The notes under the pieces were generated by a model that saw nothing but the letters and a program-made list of their open reading frames with translations, was not told the DNA's origin and did no database searches. 64,000 bases of DNA, taken from positions 94,173 to 158,172 of the forward strand of contig JAGXBH010000001.1 in the NCBI GenBank assembly GCA_018971185.1, given 5' to 3'. Positions 9,280 through 18,133 of this stretch are shown piece by piece. The DNA comes from Acidobacteriota bacterium (GTDB lineage Bacteria; Actinomycetota; Acidimicrobiia; Acidimicrobiales; RAAP-2). Both the position numbers and the translations under genes were made by a program. Position 1 is the stretch's first letter, and every line of letters begins with the position of its first letter.

Positions 9280-9926
9280 GCCGGCCACGCGTCTTCCTCG
9301 TCGACGACCACGAGCTGATCCGCTCGGGGATCCGCGCGGAGATCTCCTCGCAGGTCGACTTGGTCGGCGAAGCCGACGAGGTGGACGCCGCGATCGAACT
9401 CATCCTCGAGCGCCTCCCCGACGTCGTGCTCCTTGACGTCCACATGCCCGACGGTGGAGGTCTCGCCGTCCTGTGCGCGGTCAGCGGTCGGGCCCCCGAC
9501 GTGCGGTTCCTGGCCCTCTCGGTCTCCGACGCCGCCGACGACGTCATCGGCGTGGTCCGGGCCGGCGCTCGCGGCTACGTCACCAAGAACATCCTTGGTC
9601 CCGACCTTCTCGACGCGATCTACCGGGTCTACGACGGCGACGTCGTCTTCTCGCCGCGTCTCGCCGGCTTCGTCTTGGACGCGTTCTCCGCCGGCACCGG
9701 GGGTCCGACCCCCACCGGCGTCGACCCCGACTTCGAGCAGCTCACGCCTCGTGAGCGCCAGGTGCTGCGTCTGATCGCCCGGGGCTATATCTATCGCGAC
9801 ATCGCCCAACAGCTCGACATCTCCACCAAGACCGTCGAGAGCCACGTGTCGTCGGTGTTGCGCAAGCTCCAGTTGTCCAATCGCCACCAACTGACGAACT
9901 GGGCGAGCGAACGACGACTGACGTGA
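9276..9926 (+). CDS. LuxR/NarL-family response regulator
   Basis: A 216-residue two-component response regulator. The receiver domain (1-120) has the acidic pair Asp10-Asp11, phosphorylation site Asp54 (VVLLDVHMPDGGG) and a Lys near residue 105 (YVTKNILG). A short linker leads to a GerE/LuxR helix-turn-helix (about 148-210: LTPRERQVLRLIARGYIYRD ... KTVESHVSSVLRKL). The GTG start overlaps the kinase stop as GTGA, so both are made from one transcript. By context it is the partner of the PspC kinase. The palindromes at 7906-7933 are its most plausible targets. Confidence 0.93.
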   Translation: MSRPRVFLVDDHELIRSGIRAEISSQVDLVGEADEVDAAIELILERLPDVVLLDVHMPDGGGLAVLCAVSGRAPDVRFLALSVSDAADDVIGVVRAGARGYVTKNILGPDLLDAIYRVYDGDVVFSPRLAGFVLDAFSAGTGGPTPTGVDPDFEQLTPRERQVLRLIARGYIYRDIAQQLDISTKTVESHVSSVLRKLQLSNRHQLTNWASERRLT

Positions 9927-10109
9927 CCGAACCGCCATTCCCCACCCGTCGAGTCCCCACGTCGTAGGACCATCTGCGAGAACTCTTCGCACCGATGGCG
10001 GAGATCGGCCGCACCCGAGAGCTGGACATCGAGATTCCCGTGCGCGCTCTCCCACGACGCCGTGCTTACGGGGTCCGCACGATCACCGGCAACGGTCCGG
10101 AAACCGCCA

Positions 10110-11519
10110 CTAGTCCGTCGACGCCGACAGCGTCCTCAAGGCGTCACCGGCACTCCTCGGCATCACGAGGGAGTTGAGCGTCGCAGCGGCACCGAGGACC
10201 GCGAGGAGAACGAACGCGATCCTGTAGGCGCCCTGGGTCTGCAGCCCCGCGTCGTGACCGACGACGCCACCCACGCGCAGGGCCACGACTCCCGCCGAGG
10301 CCGCGAAGCCCGTGGCCACCTGCTGCACGGTGGCGGCGAGGGTGGTGCCGTGGGCCATGTCGTGCTCGGGCACGTCGGAGTAGACCAACGTCAAGAAGCC
10401 CGTGTAGCCGATGGACCTCACCACGCCGTTGACGAAGGCCGCCACGGCGATGAGCGCGACGGGCGTCGTCGCGTCGAAGAGGGCGAACACCAGCATCGTG
10501 AACGACACCGCCGCGGTGGACGCGACGAGGACGCGCCGGTAGCCCCACCGATTCAGTAGCGGTGTGGTGGTGGGCTTGGCGACCACGTTGCCGATGAAGA
10601 CGAAGAGCACGACGGTCCCCGACTTGATCGGGCTCCACCCGAATCGGTCCTGGAACATCAGCGGCAACAGGAGCGGAATCGACCCCACGACCATGGTGAA
10701 GGGAAAGATGCCCCGCAACGACTGACGAAAAGTCGCCACGCGAAACACGCGCACGTCGAGGAACGGATCGCGGCGCCGTGCCAAGTACACGACGGCGACC
10801 CCGAGGGCCGACGACGAGACGGCTAGCCAGATCACGACGTTCGCCCACGACGACGTGAACTCGCCCGCGACGAAGGCCGAGTAGACCAGTCCCCCCAGGC
10901 CACCGCCCGTCAGGAGCATCCCGCGCCAGTCGAGGGCGCCAAGTCGCGGGTCGCGTCGCGTCGAGGGCCGCATCATGAGCGAACCGGCGATCCAGGCGGC
11001 GGCCCCGAGGGGCACATTGGGCAAGAAGAGCCAGCGCCAGTTCCCGAACGTCACGATGATCCCACCCACCAGGGGCGCGATCGCCGGCGCGAGCAGACTC
11101 GGCCAGACGATGTAGGCGACGAGTCGCATGATGTCGGTCTTGTCCGCGTTGGCCAGGACGACGATGCGTCCGACCGGGACCATCAACGCCGCACCCACCC
11201 CCTGGAGCGACCGCGCCACCACCAACTCGCTCAGGTTGTGACTCGCGGCGCACAGCAGCGACGCCAAAGTGAAGAGGGCGATCGCCGACAGGAACAGACG
11301 ACGCTCGCCGAGGCGCGACATCAGCCAGTTCCCCACGGGGATGACGACAGCGAAGGTCATGAGGTACGTGGAGATCAAGAGACCGATCGCGGTCGACGAC
11401 ACGCCGAGTGCGGCGCGCAGCTTCGGCGCCGCGGTGGTCACGATGGTGCCGTCGAGGTTCTCCATGAAGTAGCACGACGCCACCAGGAGTGCCAGTCGCC
11501 GTCGATACCCGTCGATCAC
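10110..11519 (-). CDS. MFS transporter, DHA2-like drug exporter
   Basis: A 469-residue polytopic protein of the major facilitator superfamily, with about 14 hydrophobic segments as in the DHA2 (EmrB/QacA) proton-coupled drug exporters. Visible signatures are an acidic residue in helix 1 (ENLDGTIVTTAAPKL, motif D-like), motif A in loop 2-3 (GNWLMSRLGERRLFL), the R of motif B (VVARSLQGVGAALMVPVGR) and a motif C-like LLAPAIAPLVGGII in helix 5. Motif C marks antiporters, so export is expected. Substrate cannot be told. It faces the next gene (11652, plus strand) divergently. An overlapping longer frame is a codon-bias shadow. Confidence 0.88.
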   Translation of the reverse strand: MIDGYRRRLALLVASCYFMENLDGTIVTTAAPKLRAALGVSSTAIGLLISTYLMTFAVVIPVGNWLMSRLGERRLFLSAIALFTLASLLCAASHNLSELVVARSLQGVGAALMVPVGRIVVLANADKTDIMRLVAYIVWPSLLAPAIAPLVGGIIVTFGNWRWLFLPNVPLGAAAWIAGSLMMRPSTRRDPRLGALDWRGMLLTGGGLGGLVYSAFVAGEFTSSWANVVIWLAVSSSALGVAVVYLARRRDPFLDVRVFRVATFRQSLRGIFPFTMVVGSIPLLLPLMFQDRFGWSPIKSGTVVLFVFIGNVVAKPTTTPLLNRWGYRRVLVASTAAVSFTMLVFALFDATTPVALIAVAAFVNGVVRSIGYTGFLTLVYSDVPEHDMAHGTTLAATVQQVATGFAASAGVVALRVGGVVGHDAGLQTQGAYRIAFVLLAVLGAAATLNSLVMPRSAGDALRTLSASTD

Positions 11520-11651
11520 GACCGCCGACCCCCGCCGCGGGTGGCGACACCGCCTCGCGCGATCCCGGCGTCGACGTCGACGACACTAGAGTGACTCCAC
11601 CCGGCGCGCGCTCGAGAGCGAGACCGTCGAAGAACGAGGGAGGGCGCGGAC

Positions 11652-12545
11652 ATGGACACCAACGTAGCCACCGAGAGGGTCGGCTTCATCGGACTCGGGA
11701 CCATGGGCGCCGCGATGGCCGCCAATCTGGCGCGTTCGAAATTCACCCTGACCGTCTGGAATCGGACTGCCGGTCGCGACGAGGACGTCCTCGCACTGGG
11801 CGCACGGCGAGCCACTACTCCCAGCGAGGTGGCCGCACACAGCGATCTCGTGGTGATGTGCGTGACCGACTCGCCCCAGGTGGAGGAGATCCTCTTCGCG
11901 CAGGGGGGGCTCGCCGAGGGTCTACGAGAGGGTTCTCTCATCATCGACTGTTCGACGATCTCGCCGCTGGCCACCGTCGACTTCGCCTCACGGGTCGCGT
12001 CGACGGGCGCCGCGTGGGTCGACGCTCCGGTCTCCGGGGGGTCCGAAGGCGCGCTCAGGGGAACCTTGTCCATCATGGTGGGGGGTTCGGATGATGACGT
12101 ACGACGGGCCTCGCCGATTCTCGCGGCAATGGGAACGACAATCACCCACGTGGGCGAGTTGGGTGCGGGCCAGTGGACCAAGGCGATCAACCAGGTCATC
12201 CTGGCCGGGACGTACCTGGGTGTCGCCGAAGGAATCACGTTGGGACTCAAGGCCGGCCTCGACATGGAGAAAGTGGTCGCCGCCCTCTCCGGCGGCGCCG
12301 CCGCGTCGTGGATACTGAGCAACAGGAGCGGACGAATGATTGACGACGACTATCCCCTCGGCTTCAAGCTCGCTCTGCACCGCAAGGATCTTGGGATCGC
12401 TCTCGCTCTGGCTCGTGAGTCCGGCGCACAACTCCCGGTGGCGACCATGGCGGCCCACTTCGAGGACGAACTGATCGCCGAGGGCTACGGCGACGAGGAC
12501 AACGCGGCGTTGGCGCGCAAAGTGCGTCGACTCTCGGGACTGTGA
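11652..12545 (+). CDS. NAD(P)-dependent beta-hydroxyacid dehydrogenase (3-hydroxyisobutyrate dehydrogenase family)
   Basis: A 297-residue soluble oxidoreductase. The N-terminal Rossmann fold opens with GFIGLGTMGAAMAANLARS (about 8-26), the dinucleotide-binding and family signature. The substrate-binding motif DAPVSGGSEGALRGTLSIMVGG (about 120) and the helix with catalytic Lys (GAGQWTKAINQVILAG, about 172-187) are intact. These mark 3-hydroxyisobutyrate, tartronate semialdehyde and succinic semialdehyde reductases. Which acid is used cannot be decided here. The ATG at 11652 follows a GGGAGGGCGC stretch. It appears monocistronic, with no pathway partners beside it. Confidence 0.88.
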   Translation: MDTNVATERVGFIGLGTMGAAMAANLARSKFTLTVWNRTAGRDEDVLALGARRATTPSEVAAHSDLVVMCVTDSPQVEEILFAQGGLAEGLREGSLIIDCSTISPLATVDFASRVASTGAAWVDAPVSGGSEGALRGTLSIMVGGSDDDVRRASPILAAMGTTITHVGELGAGQWTKAINQVILAGTYLGVAEGITLGLKAGLDMEKVVAALSGGAAASWILSNRSGRMIDDDYPLGFKLALHRKDLGIALALARESGAQLPVATMAAHFEDELIAEGYGDEDNAALARKVRRLSGL

Positions 12546-12701
12546 CGTTAGCTTCGTAATCGACCCATCGCGTCACGTGACCCTCAGCGCCACGACGTCA
12601 CTCCCGGATTCGATTCGAGTGGGCCTACCTTCTTCAAAGATGTCAACCGGAGACCGAGAATGGTTGGCATCGCCCGCGCGCGGCTGACGCGCGACGACGA
12701 C

Positions 12702-13472
12702 TTATATCGCGTACGAGGTCATCGACAGCGATCCCAGTACGCACCCCTCGGCGAACGTGGAGGGCACGGTCGCGGCGCTCGCCGCGAGGCCGGCCAGGTA
12801 GGCCAGAGGCAGGAAGTGGTCGGGGGTCGGCACGGCTAATGAGAAGTCCGTGCTCTCGGCGAGCTCGGCGAGCTGACTCGGGTCGCGCCGTAGAACGGCA
12901 CGAGCATCGGCGTCGAATCGCTGGGCCCAGTCAAAACCTTCGTCACCGCGCCGCCAATCGATCGCCCGCAGGTTGTGAACGACGTTGCCGCTGGCGAGGA
13001 TCAAGACCCCCTCGTCGCGCAGGGGCGCGAGGCGCGCACCGAGGTCGAGATGATACGACAGCGGCTTGGAGGCGTCGATGGCCAATTGCACCACCGGCAC
13101 GTCGGCGTGGGGGTACATGTGCGCCAGGACCGACCATGTGCCGTGGTCGATCCCCCACGAGTCGTCGTCCAGCCCCACCCACACCGGTTCGACGATCTCA
13201 CCGACGTGCTTGGCGAGTGCGACGTCGCCCGCCACGGGATAGTCGAAGTCGAAGAGTTCCTGGGGGAACCCGTAGAAGTCGTGGATGACGCGCGGGTTCG
13301 CCATCGACGTCACCGCCGTGGCGTTGATGTACCAGTGCGCGGAGATCGCCAGAATCGCCCGGGGCTTCTCGAACGACGCGGCGAAGGCCGACCACGCGTC
13401 GGTGAATCGATTGTTCTCCAGTGTGTTCATCGGACTCCCGTGTCCGATGAATGCCGCGGGCATGCTCGACAT
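12702..13472 (-). CDS. DODA-type extradiol aromatic ring-opening dioxygenase (YgiD family)
   Basis: A 256-residue member of the class III extradiol dioxygenase family typified by E. coli YgiD (4,5-DOPA dioxygenase). Conserved metal or active-site histidines are in place: AAFIGHGSPMN near the N-terminus, ISAHWY, SWGIDHGTW, ASGNVVHNLR and TPDHFLPLAYLAG. I start it at ATG 13472 after GAGGAGGGGAC. The frame runs 146 codons further upstream, but that part overlaps the divergent MarR gene and is not protein-like. The divergent MarR regulator and intervening palindrome suggest induction by a phenolic or quinone compound. The physiological substrate is unknown; many family members act on general catechols. 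Confidence 0.88.
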   Translation of the reverse strand: MSSMPAAFIGHGSPMNTLENNRFTDAWSAFAASFEKPRAILAISAHWYINATAVTSMANPRVIHDFYGFPQELFDFDYPVAGDVALAKHVGEIVEPVWVGLDDDSWGIDHGTWSVLAHMYPHADVPVVQLAIDASKPLSYHLDLGARLAPLRDEGVLILASGNVVHNLRAIDWRRGDEGFDWAQRFDADARAVLRRDPSQLAELAESTDFSLAVPTPDHFLPLAYLAGLAASAATVPSTFAEGCVLGSLSMTSYAI

Positions 13473-13521
13473 GTCCCCTCCTCGATCTAGTTGATACTTC
13501 CACCAGTCTAGCGACTCTAGA

Positions 13522-13531
13522 TGATATATCA
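13522..13531. promoter_or_regulatory. Palindrome TGATATATCA, probable MarR operator
   Basis: A perfect 10-bp palindrome, with a second related half-site TTGATA at 13491-13496, lies in the 84-bp spacer between the divergent dioxygenase and MarR genes. MarR proteins usually bind such AT-rich dyads in divergent promoters, so autoregulation and control of the dioxygenase are likely. Confidence 0.5.
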
Positions 13532-13556
13532 ACCATTGAGCGAGTAGGCTGGAGGG

Positions 13557-14021
13557 GTGGCGAACTCCCCCCAGTGGCTCAGCGCCGACCAGTTGCGGGC
13601 GTGGCGAGGTCTCTCGCTGATGCACTTGCAGCTCCAGGCCCGCCTCGGTCGACACCTGGCCGACTTCGGTCTCTCCTACCAGGACTACCTGGTGCTGGCG
13701 ACCTTGTCGGACCAGGTGGACGGCCGACGTCGCGTCGTGGAGTTGAGCGACGAGCTGGGCTGGGAGAAGAGCCGACTCTCGCACCACATCACTCGCATGT
13801 GCGAGCGCGGACTGGTGGCGAAGGCCCCTTGCCCGAGCGACCAACGCGGGATCTACGTGATGTTGACCTCGGAGGGCCGCGACATTCTGCGCCGGGCCGC
13901 GCCGGGACACGCGGACGACGTCCAGCGGTACTTCTTCCGACGACTCAGCGACCAGCAGGTGCTCACGCTGGCGTCGATCACCGACGAGGTCCTCGCGGGT
14001 CTCAGCGAGCGGCCCGACTGA
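13557..14021 (+). CDS. MarR-family transcriptional regulator
   Basis: A 154-residue winged-helix regulator. Family features are an N-terminal dimerisation helix (ADQLRAWRGLSLMHLQLQAR), the recognition region (RRVVELSDELGWEKSRLSHH, about 62-82) and the wing with the usual DQRGIYVMLTSEGRDIL. The GTG at 13557 follows GGCTGGAGGG, a good ribosome site. It is divergent from the DODA-family dioxygenase with a palindrome between them, which makes it the likely repressor of that gene. No cysteine-based redox switch is evident; the only Cys residues lie near the wing (MCERG, APCPSD), so a ligand or a thiol could be sensed. Confidence 0.9.
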   Translation: MANSPQWLSADQLRAWRGLSLMHLQLQARLGRHLADFGLSYQDYLVLATLSDQVDGRRRVVELSDELGWEKSRLSHHITRMCERGLVAKAPCPSDQRGIYVMLTSEGRDILRRAAPGHADDVQRYFFRRLSDQQVLTLASITDEVLAGLSERPD

Positions 14022-14073
14022 CGTACCTTCCGCGTGACAACGGCCACGTGGACATCATCGAGCGACGCGCGGG

Positions 14074-16308
14074 TCAGCGATGGACGATGACCTCGAGGAA
14101 AGGCTTCGCCGTCGAGGGGGCGAAGCCGAAGGAGCCGGCGAAGGTGGCGTCGAACAGCGTCGCCCCGGGTCGCGTCGTGGCGATGGTGCAGTGCGCGTGG
14201 GAACTGGTGGCGCTCACGACCCTTAAGGTGGCCACGCACGATGGCGCGTGGGCCTTCGTCCCGGCCGACAACGTGACGGCGCCGCGCGGCGCCGTCGAAC
14301 CCGACACGCTCACCCCGATCACGGTCCTACCCTCGACGTTCGTACCCCGAGAGGGTGCGTCGAAGGTGATCGAGGTGCGCACCGTCGGAACGCTCAGACT
14401 GTAGGCCTTGGTCGAGTCCACGGCGACGCAGGTGCTCGCACTGGCGCAGGACACGCCGTGCAGGACGTTGAATCCCGACACGTTGGCCGTCGGTAGCCAC
14501 CGCGAACCATCGAAGACCACGGCCCCACCCAGGAGGTCGCTGGCCACGCAGAAGTAGGTCGCACCGCAACTGACCGAAAACAGACCGAGCTTGGACACCT
14601 TCTTCCCCGCGCTCCATCGCGTCCCGTCGTAGAGATACGCGTGACCCTCCAGATCGATGGCGGCGCAGAAGTTCATCGTCGCGCACGACAGGGACCACAA
14701 CTGCACCAGGGGATTCGACTCCACCCGCGGGCCCAGGGTCCACTTGCCCTTCACCGATACGTAGGACTGGCCCGCGTTGTCGACGGCCACGCAGTCCGCG
14801 CCGCCGGCGGGACACGAGACGTCCGTCGCGAGGGCGCCGATCGGCAGTTTGGGTAGGTAACCCGTCACCAGCCCCGAGGACCGGCCCGCCGGTGAGAGGT
14901 ACTCGCAGCGACTCGAGCAGCTCACGGCGTACGTCTGCAGCGAGGGTGAGAGAGCGGGCGCCCACGCCCCACGGTATGAGCGCAACGAGAGGGCGTGGAA
15001 GTCACCGACGATCGCCGCGCAGGCCAGCGTTGAGAAGGGGTGGACGGAGGGGCCGCAGCGCACCTCGCGGATGCCCAGTGGCAAGTTGGTCACGGTCGTG
15101 GCCGCGCCCCACGAGCCGTTCTTCAGGGTGAAGGTCTCGCCGGCGGCGTCACTCGCGATGCAGTAGGACGCGCTCGCACAAGTAACAGAGGTCAGAGTGT
15201 GGGGAGGGTCGAAGAACGTCGCGGCGGGGGTGTAGGTGGGGACCCCACTGGCGTCCAGTGAGATCATGATCGAGAAGCCGTCGTTGTCGACGGCGAGACA
15301 CCCCACACTCACAGCGAGCGCGTAGCACGACAGCCCGTTGATCTGCGAAAGCATGTTGAGCTGACCCATCCTGGACCACGCAGTGAACGGCGCCACCGCC
15401 GAGGTCCCCTGGCCCAAGGAGTCATTGGCCACGCAGGTGCTCTGCGCGCACGAGACCTGAACGCCTCTGACCCCCGCCATGAAGACGGTGCTCGTGGTCC
15501 AACTCGATCCCGTGAGGACGCTGACCTGGTTGGCGTTCGAGCCGACGACGCAATTGGTCGCACTGACGCAAGCGATCGAGTCGGCGACGAACCCCTTCAC
15601 CGCGGGATCGATGGCTACGGGCGAACTCGCGTGCGACATCGTCGGCGTCGGCGTCGCCACGAAGGAGAACGTCATCGCTCCCCCGCCCAGATCCGTCGCG
15701 AGGCACACCAGCGCAGGAGTGCACGAGACCGCGTTGAACGCACTCGTATCACTCGGGGAGAAGACCACCGAGTCCGGTGACCACACGCCGTCGTAGTAGA
15801 AGTAGTCGATCGGTGAGAAGTTCGCGGTCTCGCCCACCGCGAGACAGAAGTTCTCGCTCGAGCACGACACCCCCTGCATGACCGGCGAGTTCGGACTCGC
15901 GAACGCGGTGGGTGATCCCCACGTCGTGCCGTTCATCATCACGTAGTTCCCGGACGCGTCGGTCACGACGCAGAAGGTCGTCGTCGGACACGACACCGCC
16001 GTGAGCGACGTCGTGGCGTCGATCGTGTGTGGCGCGGTCCACTTGCTCCCGTCGAATTCGCTGACCGAGCCACTTCGGTCCACCGCCACGCAGAACGTCG
16101 AGGTGGGACACGACACCGCGTTGACCCCTCCCTGGGCACTTGAGAGCGTCGTGCCGCTCGTCCACTTGAGGGGCGCAGCGTTCGCCGAGGGGGTCGCCCC
16201 CGCGACGGAACCCCCGAACGCGCCCCACAACCCCACGAGGGAGATCGCCGCCGCCAACGCACGGGCGACGCGCGCGCCCCACCCGTGACGTCGCACTCGA
16301 AGCCCCAT
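14074..16308 (-). CDS. Secreted protein with about 14 paired-cysteine repeats
   Basis: A 744-residue exported protein of unknown function. A signal peptide (MGLRVRRHGWGARVARALAA, hydrophobic core to about 35, cleavage near AGA) is followed by about 14 units of 40-50 residues. The hallmark is VSCPTxxxCVAVDxxG followed by a strand ending in a WNG-like FDGSxW or YDGTRW. Two cysteines 6-7 residues apart in each unit could form a disulfide hairpin. The strand pattern looks like beta-propeller blades. The last 100 residues are an Ig-like beta domain (SITFDAPSRG to the end). I cannot name the family with certainty. The number of units would fit two seven-bladed propellers, which is inference. Confidence 0.8.
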   Translation of the reverse strand: MGLRVRRHGWGARVARALAAAISLVGLWGAFGGSVAGATPSANAAPLKWTSGTTLSSAQGGVNAVSCPTSTFCVAVDRSGSVSEFDGSKWTAPHTIDATTSLTAVSCPTTTFCVVTDASGNYVMMNGTTWGSPTAFASPNSPVMQGVSCSSENFCLAVGETANFSPIDYFYYDGVWSPDSVVFSPSDTSAFNAVSCTPALVCLATDLGGGAMTFSFVATPTPTMSHASSPVAIDPAVKGFVADSIACVSATNCVVGSNANQVSVLTGSSWTTSTVFMAGVRGVQVSCAQSTCVANDSLGQGTSAVAPFTAWSRMGQLNMLSQINGLSCYALAVSVGCLAVDNDGFSIMISLDASGVPTYTPAATFFDPPHTLTSVTCASASYCIASDAAGETFTLKNGSWGAATTVTNLPLGIREVRCGPSVHPFSTLACAAIVGDFHALSLRSYRGAWAPALSPSLQTYAVSCSSRCEYLSPAGRSSGLVTGYLPKLPIGALATDVSCPAGGADCVAVDNAGQSYVSVKGKWTLGPRVESNPLVQLWSLSCATMNFCAAIDLEGHAYLYDGTRWSAGKKVSKLGLFSVSCGATYFCVASDLLGGAVVFDGSRWLPTANVSGFNVLHGVSCASASTCVAVDSTKAYSLSVPTVRTSITFDAPSRGTNVEGRTVIGVSVSGSTAPRGAVTLSAGTKAHAPSCVATLRVVSATSSHAHCTIATTRPGATLFDATFAGSFGFAPSTAKPFLEVIVHR

Positions 16309-16483
16309 GGATTCTCCCCGTTCTCTCTGGTACGTGGTCGGAGCCTAACGTTCCCGCTGGACCGCGGATTCTTAACGCGAGTCAGAAATCGCCACGACGT
16401 CGCCCACGAGTCGAGCAAGAGAGGACCGGGACTGGCGACGAGCACGAGGGTAGGCTGACTTGGTGAGTTGGCGGGAGCGAGAC

Positions 16484-18058
16484 GTGATTCTTCCTCGTGT
16501 CCTCGTCTCTCCCCGAAGCGTCTTCCTCGTCGTCCTCAGCGTGGCCTTCATCTCGCTGGCGTGCTGGTCGTTCGCCGACCCCCTCGTGGCCGCACCCGAC
16601 GAACAAGCCCACATCCTGAGGGCCTACGCCCTGGACCACGGGCAGATGGGCTCGCCCACCACCCCGCCGAGCAAGGTCAACGCCAACGTCACCGTTCCGA
16701 TGTCGATCTACTACTCGGCCATCTACCCGATCTGTTGGCACCAGCACGCCAACATCCCCGCGTCGTGCTCGGCTCCCTGGCCCACGAGCAGTGCACCCCA
16801 GGTCATCGCGACGTACGTGGACCACTACCCGCCGCTGTACTACCTGTTCGTCGGCACCGCCACCTACGTCTCGCACCAGCGCAGCGGCATCTACATGATG
16901 CGACTCATCAGCGCACTCATGAGTTCGGTGATGCTCGCCGTCGCGGCCTACGCCATCGCCCGCTGGAGCCGACGGCGTTCGCTCTACGTCGGGCTCTACA
17001 TCGCCTTGACCCCCGAGGTCTACTTCCTCTCCTCGTCGGTGAATCCCAGTGGCTTCGAGATCATGACGGCGATCTGTCTGTGGACGCTCGTCGCGATATT
17101 GGGCTTGGAGCATCGCGACGATCCCCCCCGAACGCTCGTCGTGCTGGTGGCGGCCGCGGCGGCGGTCTTGATCCTCATCCGTGGCCTCTCCCCACTCTGG
17201 GTGGCCCTCGCGGCGCTCACGCTGCTGATCCTCTGGGGTCCGCGCAGACTCCTGGCCACGACGAAGGAACGCCGCGACGTACAGTACGCCGGCGGCGGAG
17301 TCGTGCTGGCCGGACTCCTCGCGGCGGCGTGGATCTTCACCCAGGGAACGCTCAACATCCTTCCCTTCGGCATGGGTGTACCCAAGAGTGATTCCTCGTT
17401 CGCTGTCTTGCGCCTGGTGGCGAGCTTCGCGCAGGGGTGGCTGCGCGAGTCGGTGGGCATCCTCGGATGGCTCGATACCGAGCTCAATGGGTTCGTCTAC
17501 CACTCGTGGTACGCCATCGTCATCGGCGCGGTGGTGATCGCGCTCTTCCGAGGCGAGTGGCGCGAGCGGATCACGGTGGGCGCACTGAGCGCCCTCACCG
17601 TGCTCATCCCCATCGCACTCGTCACCCGCCAGGCGCGGACCCTCGGCGTCGTGTGGCAGGGCCGCGACTCACTCCCCTTGGCCGTCGGTGCGGTGATCCT
17701 CGCCGTGGCCGTCGCGGGCGGACCGGCTCGACGACGGGCGAGGCGCTCCATCGACCGACTCGATCCGGCCCTACGTGAGCGCGCGAGTCGACTGGGCTTG
17801 GTCGCCGTCATCGCGGTCCTGGCCGTCGCCAACATGATGGCCTTCTACATCAACCTGCGGCGCTACGCCGTCGGACGATACGGACCGAAGTTCTTCTTCC
17901 TTCACCATCAGGGCTGGTCACCGCCCACGGGCCAACTGCTCACCCTGGCGGTCTATGGTCTCGCCACGACGGTCTTCGCGGGGCTCCTGATGTGGTGGCT
18001 CCTCACTTCGACTCCCCCGGCAGCGGGCCTTCTCACCGCGCAACGAAATGCCCAATAG
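16484..18058 (+). CDS. DUF2142-family polytopic membrane protein
   Basis: A 524-residue membrane protein with about 11-12 hydrophobic segments. After helix 1 a large extracytoplasmic loop starts with ADPLVAAPDEQAHILRAYAL, the acidic APDE motif of DUF2142 proteins, which resemble GT-C glycosyltransferases and O-antigen-type membrane enzymes. The loop continues with aromatic-rich YYSAIYPICW and HYPPLYYLFVG. I start at GTG 16484, 6 bases after GGGAG; TTG 16460 or GTG 16463 would add 7-8 residues. It lies 75 bp upstream of a large family 2 glycosyltransferase on the same strand, so a shared role in surface polysaccharide assembly is likely. The reaction is unknown. Confidence 0.75.
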   Translation: MILPRVLVSPRSVFLVVLSVAFISLACWSFADPLVAAPDEQAHILRAYALDHGQMGSPTTPPSKVNANVTVPMSIYYSAIYPICWHQHANIPASCSAPWPTSSAPQVIATYVDHYPPLYYLFVGTATYVSHQRSGIYMMRLISALMSSVMLAVAAYAIARWSRRRSLYVGLYIALTPEVYFLSSSVNPSGFEIMTAICLWTLVAILGLEHRDDPPRTLVVLVAAAAAVLILIRGLSPLWVALAALTLLILWGPRRLLATTKERRDVQYAGGGVVLAGLLAAAWIFTQGTLNILPFGMGVPKSDSSFAVLRLVASFAQGWLRESVGILGWLDTELNGFVYHSWYAIVIGAVVIALFRGEWRERITVGALSALTVLIPIALVTRQARTLGVVWQGRDSLPLAVGAVILAVAVAGGPARRRARRSIDRLDPALRERASRLGLVAVIAVLAVANMMAFYINLRRYAVGRYGPKFFFLHHQGWSPPTGQLLTLAVYGLATTVFAGLLMWWLLTSTPPAAGLLTAQRNAQ

Positions 18059-18133
18059 GTGCGTTTCGGTAAGATGAGCCAGGCACTTCTGGCCCACCGG
18101 TCGCTACAAATCAAGGAATGAGAGGCGAAGACG

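Noticed and set aside
10144..11586. 480-codon minus-strand frame overlapping the MFS gene
   Set aside because: Arg/Gly/His-rich translation without family motifs. It is a shadow of high-GC codon bias; the overlapping frame 10110-11519 has all MFS signatures.
13473..13910. Upstream extension of the dioxygenase frame
   Set aside because: It would overlap the divergent MarR gene; its translation has no similarity to the family, and the ATG at 13472 has a good ribosome site.
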